From Thunnus maccoyii (lineage: Eukaryota; Chordata; Actinopteri; Scombriformes; Scombridae), in NCBI RefSeq assembly GCF_910596095.1, contig NC_056554.1:5828001-5892000 (forward strand): 64,000 nt of DNA. The letters run 5' to 3'. Below are positions 1 to 12,168 of the stretch, one piece after another. The notes beneath the pieces are model-generated. The model was not told the DNA's origin, did no database searches, and saw nothing but the letters and a program-made list of their open reading frames with translations. The translations under genes and the position numbers were made by a program. Within the stretch, counting starts at the first letter, position 1, and each line of letters begins with the position of its first letter.

Positions 1-791
1 ACCATTTGTTGATCCTTTTGCTAATATTTTTGGGTTTTGGACCATTGGTTGGACAAAACAAACAATTTAAAGATGAAGATTTATTTTTCAATCTGCATGT
101 CAGAGATACAGAAAATGTAGTAACATTATAAATCAGTACTTTTCACTCCCGGTCTCATGAGCCCTGGTGTTATTTCTTGATTACGTGACTAAATATAATA
201 GTCACCTGACTGGCAGCACAGGTAACAAACCAACTTCAGAGACATCCTACTTGAAACCATAGAGACAAAGAAAACATGAGAGAGTCTGAGATCTCTTCTC
301 TTTACTATCAACTGCAAAGAAGTTACAAAAAGCCTCTTACACCTCTGTTTTTGTGGCAACATGTACAACAAACAACCTTCAAAGAATGTTCTGTGATTCC
401 TTTAGACTTGCGTATTTTACATGTGATGTCAAAGATGCAGGGCTGGTTAGAAATGCGGAAACTCTTCGAGTAGCTAACCCACGAACACCTCAGAGGTGTG
501 AGTGTACTTCTTTTAAATTTGGCAACGAAGAGTACAGTAACAGTGGAAATCAGCAAGTTGTAAGGCAAGATGTAAGTTTCACAACTCACATCACTTCTAA
601 GAAACCTTCTGACAGAAGACAGGTGTTTTGTTTATGAAAGAGCTCAGTTCATTGCAGACTTTCAAAGTATCTGATGAAATGTAAGTGAAATCATTTTGAC
701 AGAAGTGTTTGTGTTTCAGGAGAACTCACGTTACCCTGATAAACAGTTGTCTTTGTACACAGAATCAAAGTACAGATGAAACATGTTGGCT
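1..791. other. 3' flank of pseudogene N1
   Basis: No gene is visible here. The stretch lies just downstream of the N1 tail exon. Around 230-375 it shares short blocks with the 3' flank of N12 (about 57780-57960), of N7 (about 29155-29285) and with 62765-62940. An example is the shared phrase ACATCCT...TTGAAACCAT followed by an ATCTCTTCTC/ATCTCATCTT-like block. This suggests a common 3' untranslated or flanking region copied with each gene. The short open frames here are unconvincing. Confidence 0.5.
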
Positions 792-3060
792 CTACTGCTT
801 TACAGTGGAGTACACACATTCACTCCAGCAGTCATCCTGCTGTCTTCTTGATCTTTTGGCCTTGTGATCCCTTAAAGCAGCATAATGAAGGTAACTGTTA
901 ACAAAATATATGGTTAATTACTATAATATAACATATAGCTCACAAGGCATGTGTAAGAACCTGTCATGGTGAAACAAACTGCATCATGCACTCAAATAAA
1001 TAATTTGTGTGCACTAATTAACAGAACATAACAACCAATTAAAACTACTAACAACCAAAGCTGACCAACAGCAGCAACAAAGGCTAGCGGAGAAAGAAAA
1101 ATAAAGATGTTGCTGTGCTGTTAAAAATTCTTAATTGTTCAATAGAACATGGTGCTTACCTCTGCATTAGGAGTAGACGTCGCTGAAAATGTTGAGTCTG
1201 GTTGTGACACACGAAATAAAAAGTTAGTTTTATTCAAATGAAATGTGTCCTCATTACCTCAGTACTTCATTAATATTACAAGTACCTTTACATTGGCAGT
1301 TTCTCTTCATTATGCACACTGTGAGAGCCGGTAAAACAACCAGGACGGTGGTGAACACCAAAGCTCCACTCAAGAAATGCACCAAGGGAAGAAGGTCCAC
1401 CTCATCTGTAGACATTACAGAGCTTTTAGCTTTTTTTCTCATGTATATCATAATGGTCTGGAGCTTTTCAAGTCTACCTTAAAACAGAACTGACATGCCC
1501 ATATAGTATGTACAATAAAAGGGTTGTAAATAGTCCACCTCTCCATACAGGCCACAAAAAGATTTCAGTGTAAGTAAAGGGGGCCAAATCCACAGTTCTT
1601 TGACCTGTGTAAAAATTCATTCTTAAGTTCAGGTGATGCTAATATGAGGCTCTCAGCAGTCTGAGTTAGTCAAAACAAGTGTTTATCTTCCATATGCAAT
1701 ACTCACATGCCAGTTTAAAGAGTTGTTGATCCTCAACCCGTTTATCTTCCAGCGTTAGTCTTTTTTTGTGATTGTATCACCACAAAAAGCATCCCTTGCT
1801 TAGCTGTGGTGAAGGGATACTTCTTGGCAGTCAAATGTATATTTGTTGCCAGTGATAAACCTGTATTTAACTGCCAAGATGAAGATACCAACTTGATTTA
1901 TTTAAATTCTGAAATATTGAAGCCTCATATTAACTTTGGCTGAACTTTGAAAGCATATTTGTGCACAACAAAGACTGTTGATTTTATTCTCCATCTCTTA
2001 CAGTGGTGTTGCTTTAGGAAGCAGGTGCTTCATGGTTGATAAAGACAGAAGGAATAATTATAGCAACCGTTCATTCTTACTGGCATGTGAGTATTGTATT
2101 AAGATAGAAAATCTGGACCTATTCTTTAAGGAGTTCTCTCTATTTAACAAATGAGACGACCTCTGCTTGATTGTTATTTACGCTCAAAGTCCAGCTTGGT
2201 CTTATTTCCAAACAGTATCTGTGCACATGAGGCGACAGCACAGTAGTAAGTCCCAGCATGAGAAAGATTCAGACTCTTCATTGGTAGACACAGGTGTGTG
2301 TTTGTGTGTTGTTGTTCCTCTCACACTGATCATTCCTGCCTCCATGTGTGTAAATGATTCCTGGATGAGATTCTTGAGAGTTTTTGAACCAGTAAACACT
2401 GGTTCAAAAACTCTCCATCATCACAGGTCCCAGTGTGTACTGTACAGTTCAGAGTCACAGAGCCTCCTGGCTGGATGCTCTCAGATGCCGACTGATGGAC
2501 CGAAGCTTGGATGTTCAAACCTGAACCCTTTACATTGAGAGTAGTGCCCTCTACAAATTCAAAGTCATATAAATTGCTACTGACGCAGTAGTAAGTAGCT
2601 GAGTCTGAAATGCGCAAACCTGAGATCATCAGGTGATGGGTATTGTTTTCAATATCCAATGAGAAACGTGGATTGTCCTTGAATTCATCATGAAAAGAGT
2701 TAACTTTGTTATGCCTGTAGAACGTAGTCACCAGCTTTGGTTTCTGTCCCGGAGTTTGCTTATACCAGTAAAGCATCACTGCAACGTTATCTTGACAAAA
2801 GCATTGCAAAGTCACATGTTCCCCAACATTAGCTGGTTCAAAACGTTTAGATGGTTGTTTTAAAGATGTCATATGAGCTGAGGAGAAAGTGAAGAGACAA
2901 ATGAAATACACAAGTCATTTAATGCTAGTATGTAATTATTTGTATTGCAGAATGCATAAAAATATGTTACAATCATATGGTTACACTTAAAAGCAAAAAG
3001 GCAAATCACAACTTACCTGAATTCACCACAAACAGACAAAGCAAAGTATGGAGGTGTCAT
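792..3060 (-). pseudogene. nitr: Novel immune-type receptor pseudogene (N1)
   Basis: Exons on the minus strand are: leader 3017-3060, fused V+I 2182-2877, transmembrane 1286-1405, linker 1160-1197 and tail 792-884. The V domain is well preserved (QCF, YWYKQTPGQKPKL, DSATYYC, J-like FVEGT). The gene is broken in several ways. The leader exon is 44 nt instead of 55-58, has lost part of the hydrophobic core and ends in the wrong phase for the next exon. The I domain carries a palindromic insertion at 2401-2412 (net +7 nt against paralogs) and a 7-nt loss near 2286, and the shifted frame meets a stop at about 2330. The V+I donor is GTAAAT, not GTAAGT. The tail exon lost its start up to just before L-H-Y-A-A-L, which shifts its frame. 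The transmembrane exon is still good. The intron between the transmembrane and V+I exons holds a palindromic MITE. A secreted V-only product is possible but unlikely. Confidence 0.85.
1480..2100. mobile_element. Palindromic MITE-like element, copy 1 (in N1 intron)
   Basis: This stretch is the intron between the V+I and transmembrane exons of N1. It shares several blocks with the palindromic element at 50926-51573: GGGGGCCAAA(A)TCCACAG, AGTCTGAGTTAGTC, GCCTCATAT and GGAATAATTATAGCAACC-like ends. It reads as two rough inverted arms around a centre near 1780. The termini are approximate because this copy has decayed. Confidence 0.55.
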
Positions 3061-3134
3061 CGTGCTTCAAATGCTGTGATAAATGAATTGAATCTCTTAA
3101 CGTTCTCAGCTCTTCAGAGAGATGACTGTGTTTG

Positions 3135-3144
3135 ATTGGCCAAT
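3135..3144 (-). promoter_or_regulatory. CCAAT-type promoter element of N1
   Basis: ATTGGCCAAT lies 75 bp upstream of the N1 start codon and is followed by CAGAAG. The same module, at nearly the same distance, precedes the other fused-exon NITR genes. Function is inferred from this conservation and from the known role of CCAAT boxes. Confidence 0.55.
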
Positions 3145-3295
3145 CAGAAGTTTGGAAAGAGTGCTCAGTGCCCCTTGCCCTGATAATTTTGGTCCTTGAG
3201 AAGAGCTTTATCAGCAACAACATGACTCTTCAGCCTCAAATTATATTTACAAAGAATTACTGGAAAAGAAAAGACTTGTGTAGTTTATACATAAC

Positions 3296-3765
3296 ATACA
3301 TCTGTCTGTCTGTCTGTCTGTCCGTATGTATGTGGGTTTGTGAATTCCATATCTCGAGGACCGTTCATCCGATTTACTTCATACCTGGCAGGTGGATTGC
3401 TGGGGAAATGAGGAAGTGCAATGTCGATGTGTGAAGTTGTCTGGATGAGTGGTTCTTGAGAAGTATATAAAAATACACCATAAATAATGTTGATAACATT
3501 GATTTGCTTCTTCTTCTGCCCATGGAGTCAACAAGCTTAAATACAGTGCCACTCTGCCATTGCAACCCACATTGTGGTCGGGGGTGGGTTTACATCCATA
3601 GTGACTAAAACTACGATAGAGAAGGAATTGGAAAAGTTTAGAGTTAAGCTCTATTCCCATTACTCACATGCGGGAACTTTGTATGTATGTTCAAGACATA
3701 GTGCATGATGTCTCACGCATGTTTTGAACGGGCACTACAGTTCATCTGATCAACTTCAGCTCAAC
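3296..3765. repeat. Interspersed repeat with (TCTG)n start
   Basis: A TCTG tetranucleotide run at about 3301-3320 leads into a block with ATCTCGAGGACCGTTCATCC and GGCAGGTGGATTGCTGGGGA. I recognise this as a dispersed fish repeat of uncertain class. A second, less clear part follows to about 3765. No coding capacity is seen. Confidence 0.5.
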
Positions 3766-3766
3766 T

Positions 3767-3963
3767 CAAAATTGTAGTCTCCTGATATTCTGCATGTGAG
3801 GCGTTTAGGAAGCATCGGTAAATTGTAGCATCTACTGATAGCCCGCATGTGAGGCATTCATGGAACATGGGTAAATTATAGCATCTACCGATAGCCTGCA
3901 TCTCTGGTGTTTAGGGAGCATTGGTAAATTGTAGCATCTACCAATAGTGTGCATGAGAGGAGT
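3767..3963. repeat. 53-bp minisatellite, about 3.7 copies
   Basis: The phrase AAATTGTAGCATCTA (or AAATTATAGCATCTA) recurs at 3820, 3873 and 3926, exactly 53 bp apart. A diverged first unit starts near 3767. Units differ by several substitutions. Confidence 0.85.
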
Positions 3964-6705
3964 TTATATATAATAATAATGTGGGGATTTTTACAATTTG
4001 TGTGGTCCTGACAGGTGGTCAGAAAACACACCTGTAACATCATCTTATTCAACAGTAAGAGGCACCACGGAGTGGCGCAACTGGGTACTACAACAAATCT
4101 ACAGTATCTTTTCTGACAGTTACACTGCACGTCCCTAATCTTCTACGTTGTCAGTGAATATATTTTTAATTTCCATTAATTTATTAATGGAAATTAACCA
4201 ATAACCAATTAATCACTGACATCACTGTTCCAACTAGTCCAACATACCAAGAAAGTAAACTTAAGTGTTATACATTTCGGTAACAAATAAAAGACCTCAA
4301 GATCACATTCAACATCTTAACTCTGCTGACCACTATAAGAACTCCATCTTCAAGCTATGTTACACACCAGGGTTTACTGTATATGTACACATGACTCAGT
4401 CAAATGAAAAACAACTACTAAGATTAAAAAAATACACAAAAATAAATTTGTCCAATTTGTGATCAATAATAGAACTGTCAACAGTACATAAAGCCACATG
4501 ATGTTCAACCCAAACTGTTTTGACCTAATGATTAGAAAACCCTGCAAAGAGACCATGCTGATTTGTTGACAGATGACTGTTGATTTAACACTTGAGTGTT
4601 TTTTCTGTGTGAACTCTCTGAAGGTGCTGCTCTATTTCCTACCACTTACTGAGCCTGGAGACAATATAATAGCTGAGTTGTTCCACACTTTATAATACAT
4701 ACTAGGAACTAAAACAATAAGTGTTAGGTGTTGTCATGGTCAATTAGAGAAAGCTTCACTCTGAGGAGAACTTCAGTTAACATAAGATGATACTCTACTC
4801 TCACTTTTACAATGTTAACCATTCAGTCCTTTTGTGTTGCAGCATGTTATCTGCATTTGAAACATGACCCTCATTTCAGCCAGTGGCCTTTCAAAATGGC
4901 TTTTTACTCTTGCCATTTGTCTCAGCTTGTATACGCTGTGGTTTAGAGACCACAGGCCAGTCTTCCTGTGTTCAAGCTAGGGGTTATGTTTCCACCAGTG
5001 GAAACATCCTCACAGTAGTTCACGCCTTAGTCACAAAAGTCAAAACAAGAGTGAAATGCAGAGAGCTGGCTAGTTTGAAAGGTACCACCTGCACTTATGT
5101 TTCTGGTCAGAATAATCTATTAATAGGTCAGAGGGGATTTTTTAGCATGCTTTGTGTACTGTCTGTATCTAATGCTGCACATCACAGCTTACTTTAACAG
5201 GGGGTAGTTTTCCATAGACTAGTTTGTGTTGTACATTTTGCCTTTTCTGTTTCATGTATTTTGTGAGGGTTACAGCTTCTAGTGGAAATGACAGAGAGAA
5301 GCTGTGCTCTCTTTTTTCCCTCTGCAATGCAAAATGCTGAATATTATTCTTTTAGTTATTTGTGGATGAGCATTGTAACGTTGTAACTAGCTAATGTTAA
5401 TCATGCATCACCACAAACTTTTTCTGCCGTCATAATCATTAGCTTTTATTTTGTTTTGCCTACTGCTGCATATTAAAAGGCCAGAATGACTTCTGATAAT
5501 CCATATACCTCGCTGACCTTTTTATTGGAACGACTTTATACCAAAGAAATAGTCCCCATGAAAAGTGCTCACAGTGAGGTCCATGGATTATTCTGAGTGA
5601 CAACAACACTGTTTTTGCTGTTGAATTTCTCAAAATTCATTGTTCAAAGGTAATTTAGTTTCATTCTGTCTTTCACTGACTTTTGACTTTTGTAGTGACA
5701 GTCACCGAGTCGTATTAGCAGCCTTGGACCTGAAACATGCTCCATGCAAGTACATGAATGCAAAGTTTTGAACTACACAAGACTGATTTCATGCTTGCTT
5801 CTTGCTGTTGCGTTCTGGAGTAACAAAATGCTTGCATAAGCTGCAGTTTGAGTGTTGCAGCTAGAGTCACTATAGCATGAAACAACAAGAGAAAGCAGAC
5901 CTCTCCCACTCAAAACAATGAGCTATTCAAAGTTAGCACATCACATTTTCTGTGCTTTTTCTTTCTTCAGTGTTTGTTTGTTTACTACTGTGGTCATGGA
6001 AATGCTCTGATTAGCTTTAACCAGCCTATATCGCCTCCTTGACAACTGAGATGGATCACCTCCTGCACCTAGAGTATGTTCACCAGGGTTGCATGTTTGT
6101 GGCGGCTGTGCCCGGCAATTTGTGTTTATACACCTGTGTGGAGAATGTTTGTGGCCTTAATGCAGCAGTCACTGGATTCATGCAAGACCCAAGTTTTGAT
6201 AACTGAACTGGGACTGCAATTAACGATTTGCATTATTTAATATGTAATGGAAAAATGAAAAATGCTTGTCATAATTTCTTAGAGTCCAAAGTGACATTGT
6301 CAAATGTCTTGTTTTGTTCAATCAACAGTCCAAAATCCAAAGGTATTCATGTATGACAAAAATCCTCACATCTAAGAAGAGGCGCCAACCAGTAAATTTT
6401 TTCTTTTTTTATCATTTTTACTTTAAAAAATTATAAACAATTAACCGATTATCAAAATAGATACTGATTAATTTTCTGTTAAACGATGAATCGAGTAATC
6501 ATTGCTTTAATCACAGTCATGACAAAGTACTGACCTGTTCATATTTCACAATAACACAATAAAGAGCTCTTTGGTCATATTTTAAACTTTTTTTTAATAA
6601 AAAGGCATGAGAGGAATAACATGTTATATAATAGCAAGGATCTCTTTAGTCTTCATTCTCTCTGGTTTGTCCGCCTTCTCCAGATGAAACATCTTGGTTC
6701 TGTTG
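3964..6705. other. Intergenic region between N1 and N2
   Basis: No gene is seen. It holds a perfect 32-bp hairpin at 4166-4197 and AT-rich unique-looking DNA. The block near 5030-5130 (GAGAGCTGGCTAG, CCACCTGCACTTATG) resembles 61495-61550 downstream of N13, so part of it is probably old duplicated NITR flank. Short open frames here lack family features. Confidence 0.4.
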
Positions 6706-8927
6706 TCAGTACCTGATGTCAGAGTAAACTACAGAGTCTCCACTGTATTTCACTGTAGCTCGCCTGGAGGAGAGGCGTCTGGGTGCCGCACTCACAGATG
6801 TGTATATAACTGCTCGACTAATCTGTTTGAATTGAAATTTCTAATAATTAACACTCAGAAAGATGTTGTGCAAATCAGACATAAAGATTATATGTAGCTA
6901 ACATATTACTCTGTTAGTGCTCGTACCTGATTGCCTTCAGAAGATCCATCATTAGCCTCTAAAGAAACAAAGATAACTACTGTCAATTCCAGTTACAGCC
7001 GAATGTAACACAATGTGGATCTGATTCCGCTGCAGATATACAGCTGATCAGTACAATGCATCGTCTAAAATACCTGTGGGATCTTTCCTCCGACTTCTGC
7101 AAAGTGCCCATATAAGAATAAAAGTCACAATCCCAAGACTGACGTTTGACAGCAACAGCACAATAACAGTTGGACTCAGTTCAGCTGGTTTGGTGATGGC
7201 CGTGTCCCCTTTTAACAGAAGATGATAACAAAAGTGCTTAATTTAGATTTTTATATACAAATAACTGCCAGTGCAATATTCACTATTTGACAAAGAAACA
7301 TATGTATTATGTATTACATTTGGACATATAATCACAACTGATTGGACCAAATTAAAGTAGAATACCTTCCATGGTTGGCCAGTCACTGTATTGGGCAGTA
7401 TATGATATTTTAATGGTCAGTTCACCCAAATGACGCACAAAAAAATCCCAGTAATATTCATATTGGATGATCCTGCAGCTCATGATCAATGTTCAATGCC
7501 AACTCTCATTGTTGGTGCAGGAAGTAGTGTGCCCTTATGTAGTGAGGAGGAAAGTAAAGATTTGGTGACTGTCATGCAGGAGACAATCGTTCGCATTCTG
7601 TCACACACCTACATTTAACATTTTTCTTTTTTGTGAACTGAAACCACAATCTTTTCTTAACCTTAACCACATGTTTTAGTTGCATAACCCTAACCAAACC
7701 ATAACCACGATCTTTCCCTAATGTTAACTATATTGTAGTTGTCATACACAGACATTGTAGAAAGCAAAAATTGGAGTTGGACATCGAAAAAAAGTTGGCA
7801 TTGAAAGTGCAGACGTACTCTGGTAGTTTTGCAGAACCACCCAATATTGGGTTTCTCATCTGGCTGTAGGGTTGAATACAGTGTAAGTGAATTTGTTTGT
7901 GGGGCTCAAAGCACTGTCAATTCCACAAATGTGAACTGAAAAACACTTATACATGTTATTTACTATTTCACATTTTGGACAAAGACTCTACTCTTATATA
8001 ACTGTTGTCTTACTGTTAATATTAATCCTGGTCCCATTTCCAAACAGTACTTCTCCACATGAAGTCACGGCACAGTAGTAGGTTCCTGCATCATCAGAGC
8101 TGAGGTTCCTCATGAGAAGGTTGTACACACAGGTAGCCTCTCCAGAGCCAGTCTCAGTCCTCTGGCAGGTGTCATTTTTATTTCCAGAGGAGTAAATCAT
8201 CTCAGGAGCAGAATAATCAGAGTTTTTCAGCCACAAGACGCGAGTGTGTTCTGCTGCACAGTGGTCAGTGTGAACAGAACAGCTGAGAGTCACAGAGTGT
8301 CCTGGCTGCACTGACTGAGACTCTGCTTGCTGGACGACAGAGTCACTGATCATCTTTGCACCTTAAGAAAGAAACCAAATCAACTGTGATAATTTGCGTT
8401 ATGTTCACATTCAGCTGAATTTATCGCTGCTTCTGTGATAAAGTACAGAGAATAAATACCTTTCAGCATCAAAAAGGTTCCTGGTCCAAACTGAACATCA
8501 TTTAAATTCATCACTCCACAGTAGTATGTGCCAACATCTTCCCACTTTGTTGCAGATATGCTCAGATTACTGCTGATGCTGTTAAATTTGACTGAATAAT
8601 GGTGACGAAATTCATCAGCAAAGACATTACGATAGTAGTGAGAATCAAATGCTGTCACAAGCTGCAGTCTCTTCCCTGTAGTCAGTTTGTACCACACTCT
8701 TTTTTTCATTTCACTCTTTATGTGACATTCAATAGTAGCTGAGTCTCCGAGCTTCACTGTCTGGAAATAAACAGGCTGAGAGATTTCACTTAACTGCACC
8801 ACACCTGAAATAAACAGAATATCATCAGCTCTGTGTGTGAAGACTCTCATGAAAACATTCCACAAGTGGATATTTGTTACTTACACAAAGAGCAGAGCAG
8901 GAAAACATTTACAGAGTACATCATCAT
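6706..8927 (-). CDS. nitr: Novel immune-type receptor with split V and I exons (N2)
   Basis: Six exons give about 339 residues in a closed frame: leader 8885-8927, V 8460-8804, I 8014-8361, transmembrane 7074-7208, linker 6927-6958, tail 6706-6822. The leader starts at the first of three ATGs and is hydrophobic (VFLLCSL). The V domain has IECHIK, VWYKLTTGKRLQL, DVGTYYC and a canonical J-like FGPGT. The I domain has six cysteines and ends with LFGNGT. The membrane segment runs from TVIVLLLSN to FILIWAL and has no charged residue, followed by CRSRRK. The tail carries two full ITIMs, VIYTSV and VVYSDI, so an inhibitory surface receptor is likely, recruiting SHP-type phosphatases as known for the family. 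It differs from the other genes by having an intron of about 98 bp between V and I and an unrelated tail. It is the least derived member in this window. Family call is firm; ligand is unknown. Confidence 0.9.
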
Positions 8928-9499
8928 CTTGTCAGCTTCAGCCTACTGAAGGAACAGCAGACTTACCAGATTTATCAACACTGACTTGTCCTAGATTCCA
9001 CCACATCTGTCAGATCTGACTGACTCATCATCCTCACCTTGCAGAGCATGATTGGCTGGTTCACAGTGAAGCAAAAAAACCCTTCATCATGGACTGTTAG
9101 GACATAAGTGTCACTGTCTGCAGAGTTATAAATTGTTTGAAGATTTGCTGTCATACTGTCACTTAACTTGCTCTCTGTGTACAGATGATAAGAGTCTACA
9201 TTTCATAGACAGCACTACATGAATTGAAACCCTTTATTTAACAGCAGCTGTATTATGGTACTTGGTTTCACCAACCTAAACAAGGTTAGCCATGTGATGA
9301 GCTACAACATAAACTAAAAAAACACAGAGACCCTATTTCTGGAAAGGCATGTTTCTGCTGAATTTTTAAAACAACACTGTAGGCACCACAAACTAAACTC
9401 CTGTCACTCTCATTATATTGTGTGGAGGCAGAAATCTCAGAGACAAACATCTCAAAACATGAAACTATCTACATGACAAGATTCCATCAGAGGTAAACA
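8928..9499. other. 5' flank of N2
   Basis: No gene is seen. The inverted CCAAT core GATTGGCT near 9050, about 123 bp upstream of the N2 start, may belong to its promoter, but the flank differs from the promoter module shared by the other genes. The block around 8940-9060 matches 14175-14290 next to pseudogene N3, including GAAGGAACAGCAGACTTA. Confidence 0.45.
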
Positions 9500-9650
9500 A
9501 GGTTGGCGTGTAGCTGTGGGTAGGCCTGGGCCCACCCACTTGGCACTCAGGGCCACCCAATGAGAAGGCTTCCTTTCTTCCTGAATCATAGCAGTCAGTG
9601 AATACTATTTCAATTTGAAATGTGACTATGCGACCAATAAAATTAAAACT

Positions 9651-10187
9651 AGGGCTGTAGTCAACCACAGAAAATCTTAGTTGACTGACATCGTACATAA
9701 TCTTCAACTAATCGATTAGTCGTGGGGGGGGCTAACCCATTTTTGCTAACTTTGGAGCTAACCCCCTTCACTTTTCCAGCAGTTGGGGAAATAACAGTCG
9801 TGACTTTTCTTGGTCTTGAGAAGCTGCAGCATTTATTAACTGACACACTGTAGTCTGTACTGTACATTTACTGCCAGACTGATAACTTACTATTAACATT
9901 TTCCTCTGCTGCGCTCGCATTCACCGTCACTTTTTAGCTGCTTGCTGTTTCCCACCTGCTATGCACACATATTACACAATGTCCTATTCCTTAATGGAGC
10001 TACGCTACCAAGAGTTTCTCAGGCAACAGCACAGAGGTTGACTCATGTATTGGAACAGTGGTGCACTGAGGCTCCCAAAAGCTTGATTTCTGAATGAATG
10101 GATATTTGGCGTTATTTTTGGCATTAAAAATTTTTTTTTTGGCCTAGCGGGAGTTCTCATTGTTATAATTATAGGAGAAACACTGAT
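9651..10187. repeat. Nested interspersed repeat (AGGGCTGTAGTC... type)
   Basis: It begins AGGGCTGTAGTCAACCA and continues with CTTAGTTGACTGACA and CTAATCGATTAGTCG. It ends near TTATAGGAGAAACACTG. I recognise the opening as a common dispersed fish DNA-element pattern. It sits inside the hAT-like element and is absent from copy 2. Confidence 0.45.
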
Positions 10188-10439
10188 TCAGTAAACATTC
10201 AAAACATTCAGTAAATGCTCAGCAAACGTTGAGTACAGTTAAACCTAGCAGTCTCCATTAGGTTGGGCAAGTTCACTGCCGCAATACCCGTTTTCACACG
10301 TAATTTGTTAGTCTGTCCCTCCCACCGCAGGAAATAATGGATTTATCCTGGAAGGCTACTGATGTAACACTTTTCTCTTATGAAAGTAACAGCGATCATT
10401 TGACCAATGACAATTTGGTTAGATGAGAGCATATCGACC

Positions 10440-10905
10440 AACTGTCATGTGGGAGTGTAACAGGAATGGACCCAAATGCAGAGATTGAAAAGTAGGGTTG
10501 CAGGGTTGACGAAAAACTTCTTTATTCTTGCGGTGGTCAAGGACAGCACAGGGCAAAACAGAACCAAACAGAACAACTTGACAAGACAGAACAGACGATC
10601 TAACAAAGACTCAACTGAAAACCAGACCTTAAATACAAACTAAACTCATCAGGGAATGGGGAACACGTGACTAGACACAAGGGCAGGCTGGGAGTGATTG
10701 GCGGAGGGAAACACAGGCAGCAGGACAGGGCTGACGAGACTGATACAGGGCAGATGTGAGGAAGACACATGAACACAGGAGGAGAAAACACAGGGAAACC
10801 AGAAAACCGAAAACACAATAAGCACAGTCCAACCAATAAAGGCAACCCAAATGCCAGAAAGTCCCTCAAAAAGTTCAACACAAAACAGAAAAAGTCTGTG
10901 AGCAT
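10440..10905. repeat. Purine-skewed interspersed repeat
   Basis: This block is strongly A/G/C rich on the plus strand (ACAGGGCAAAACAGAACC, ACACAGGGAAACCAGAAAAC) and starts near GGACCCAAATGCAGAG. It is absent from the second hAT-like copy, so it is a later insertion. The open frame on the minus strand reflects the skew and is not taken as a gene. Confidence 0.4.
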
Positions 10906-11130
10906 CCTGTGCATTGCACAGAGAAGCCTAATTTCCACTAGCTAGCTGCTTAAAATGTAATGTAGTGATTTAATGTAACTGCTTTGTATGGTGAAACAAA
11001 GCAGTTTGCTTAAATTTGTCACAAAAAGACATGAGGAGGAGGAGGAAGAGACTAATCCTGCGCCAGTTCTTCCTCTACAAGTGCCAAGTAACGACAGGTA
11101 CGTAGCTGCTAATTCAGCCCTTGATGGGGA

Positions 11131-11160
11131 AATATATATATATATATACATATATATAAA
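11131..11160. repeat. (AT)n microsatellite
   Basis: An alternating AT run interrupted once by AC. Confidence 0.8.
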
Positions 11161-12137
11161 CATAGCACAAATGGTGCCTCATATTTACATGTACAAAGTG
11201 CATTTCAGAGCACATTATTAAGAAACTGAGGAGGACCATGACAACTGCATGTACACTAAAATAAATATCAAAAATGCACAAAATAAATAAGGCCACAAAA
11301 TTAGATATTTTCACTTATACACTTATATCGCTCCATCAAAGCTAAAACAGCCAGAATGTGCATTAGCTTCTTTCCCAAGCCATAAAACTCATGAACAGCC
11401 AAGCACCTTAAACCTGTATGCATTTAAAATCTACCTTTTAAATGGGGTTTCTGTCCCTTTTTATCCTCAATGTACAAAAATCCACATTTTAGATACTATG
11501 GGTCATATTTGCGCTTTGCCATCTTGCCTCTGAACATCAACACAAACTTAAAGTGAATGTCTTTAACCATCAAATGATGGTTACCATGGCTATGGCGCTA
11601 GACTGCTGCATGTCTCTGACGCATGCCTGTCAAAATATTTTTTTTCAAAATAAAAGACAAGTCCAACATCAGATGTGCATTAAATATTATTTATTTATTT
11701 ATTTTTGACCAACTGTCCATGACCCACGCAGAACAGGTCCGTGACCTACTTTTGGGTCGCAACCCACCAGTTGAGAATCACTGCCTTAGACCACATTTAA
11801 CTTACAATGTACAAATCAATTTTAGTTTAAAATAGGCACAATTTATCTATTTTATTGCTCATGATGACCAGAACAGGCACATATATTATAAGATAAAGAT
11901 AAACAAAAAAAATCCCCAAATATATAAATATATCCCACAATAAAAATATAAATATATATATATAAATATATTTAAAGTTAAAATAAGCAATTATTGTTAC
12001 ATCTGTTATGAGTCAAAATTTACCGCATATACTTGCCTATGAAAAAAGGGGAAAAGTCAATTTAATTTCCCGAAACAACACTTTATTTTGGTCAATCACA
12101 TAGCAAGACTTATAAACAAGTGTCATCTCCAGCAAGG

Positions 12138-12168
12138 TGTGTGTGTGTGTGTGTGGGGGGGGGGGGGG
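12138..12168. repeat. (GT)n followed by poly-G
   Basis: A GT dinucleotide run passes directly into a G run of about 14 bases, inside hAT-like copy 1. Copy 2 carries a longer (TG)n in the matching place (57024-57062), so the array predates or was seeded within the element. Confidence 0.75.

Noticed and set aside
10600-10938. Minus-strand open frame of 112 codons rich in leucine, cysteine and proline
   Set aside because: It lies in a strand-skewed interspersed repeat nested in a transposon. The composition explains the open frame.
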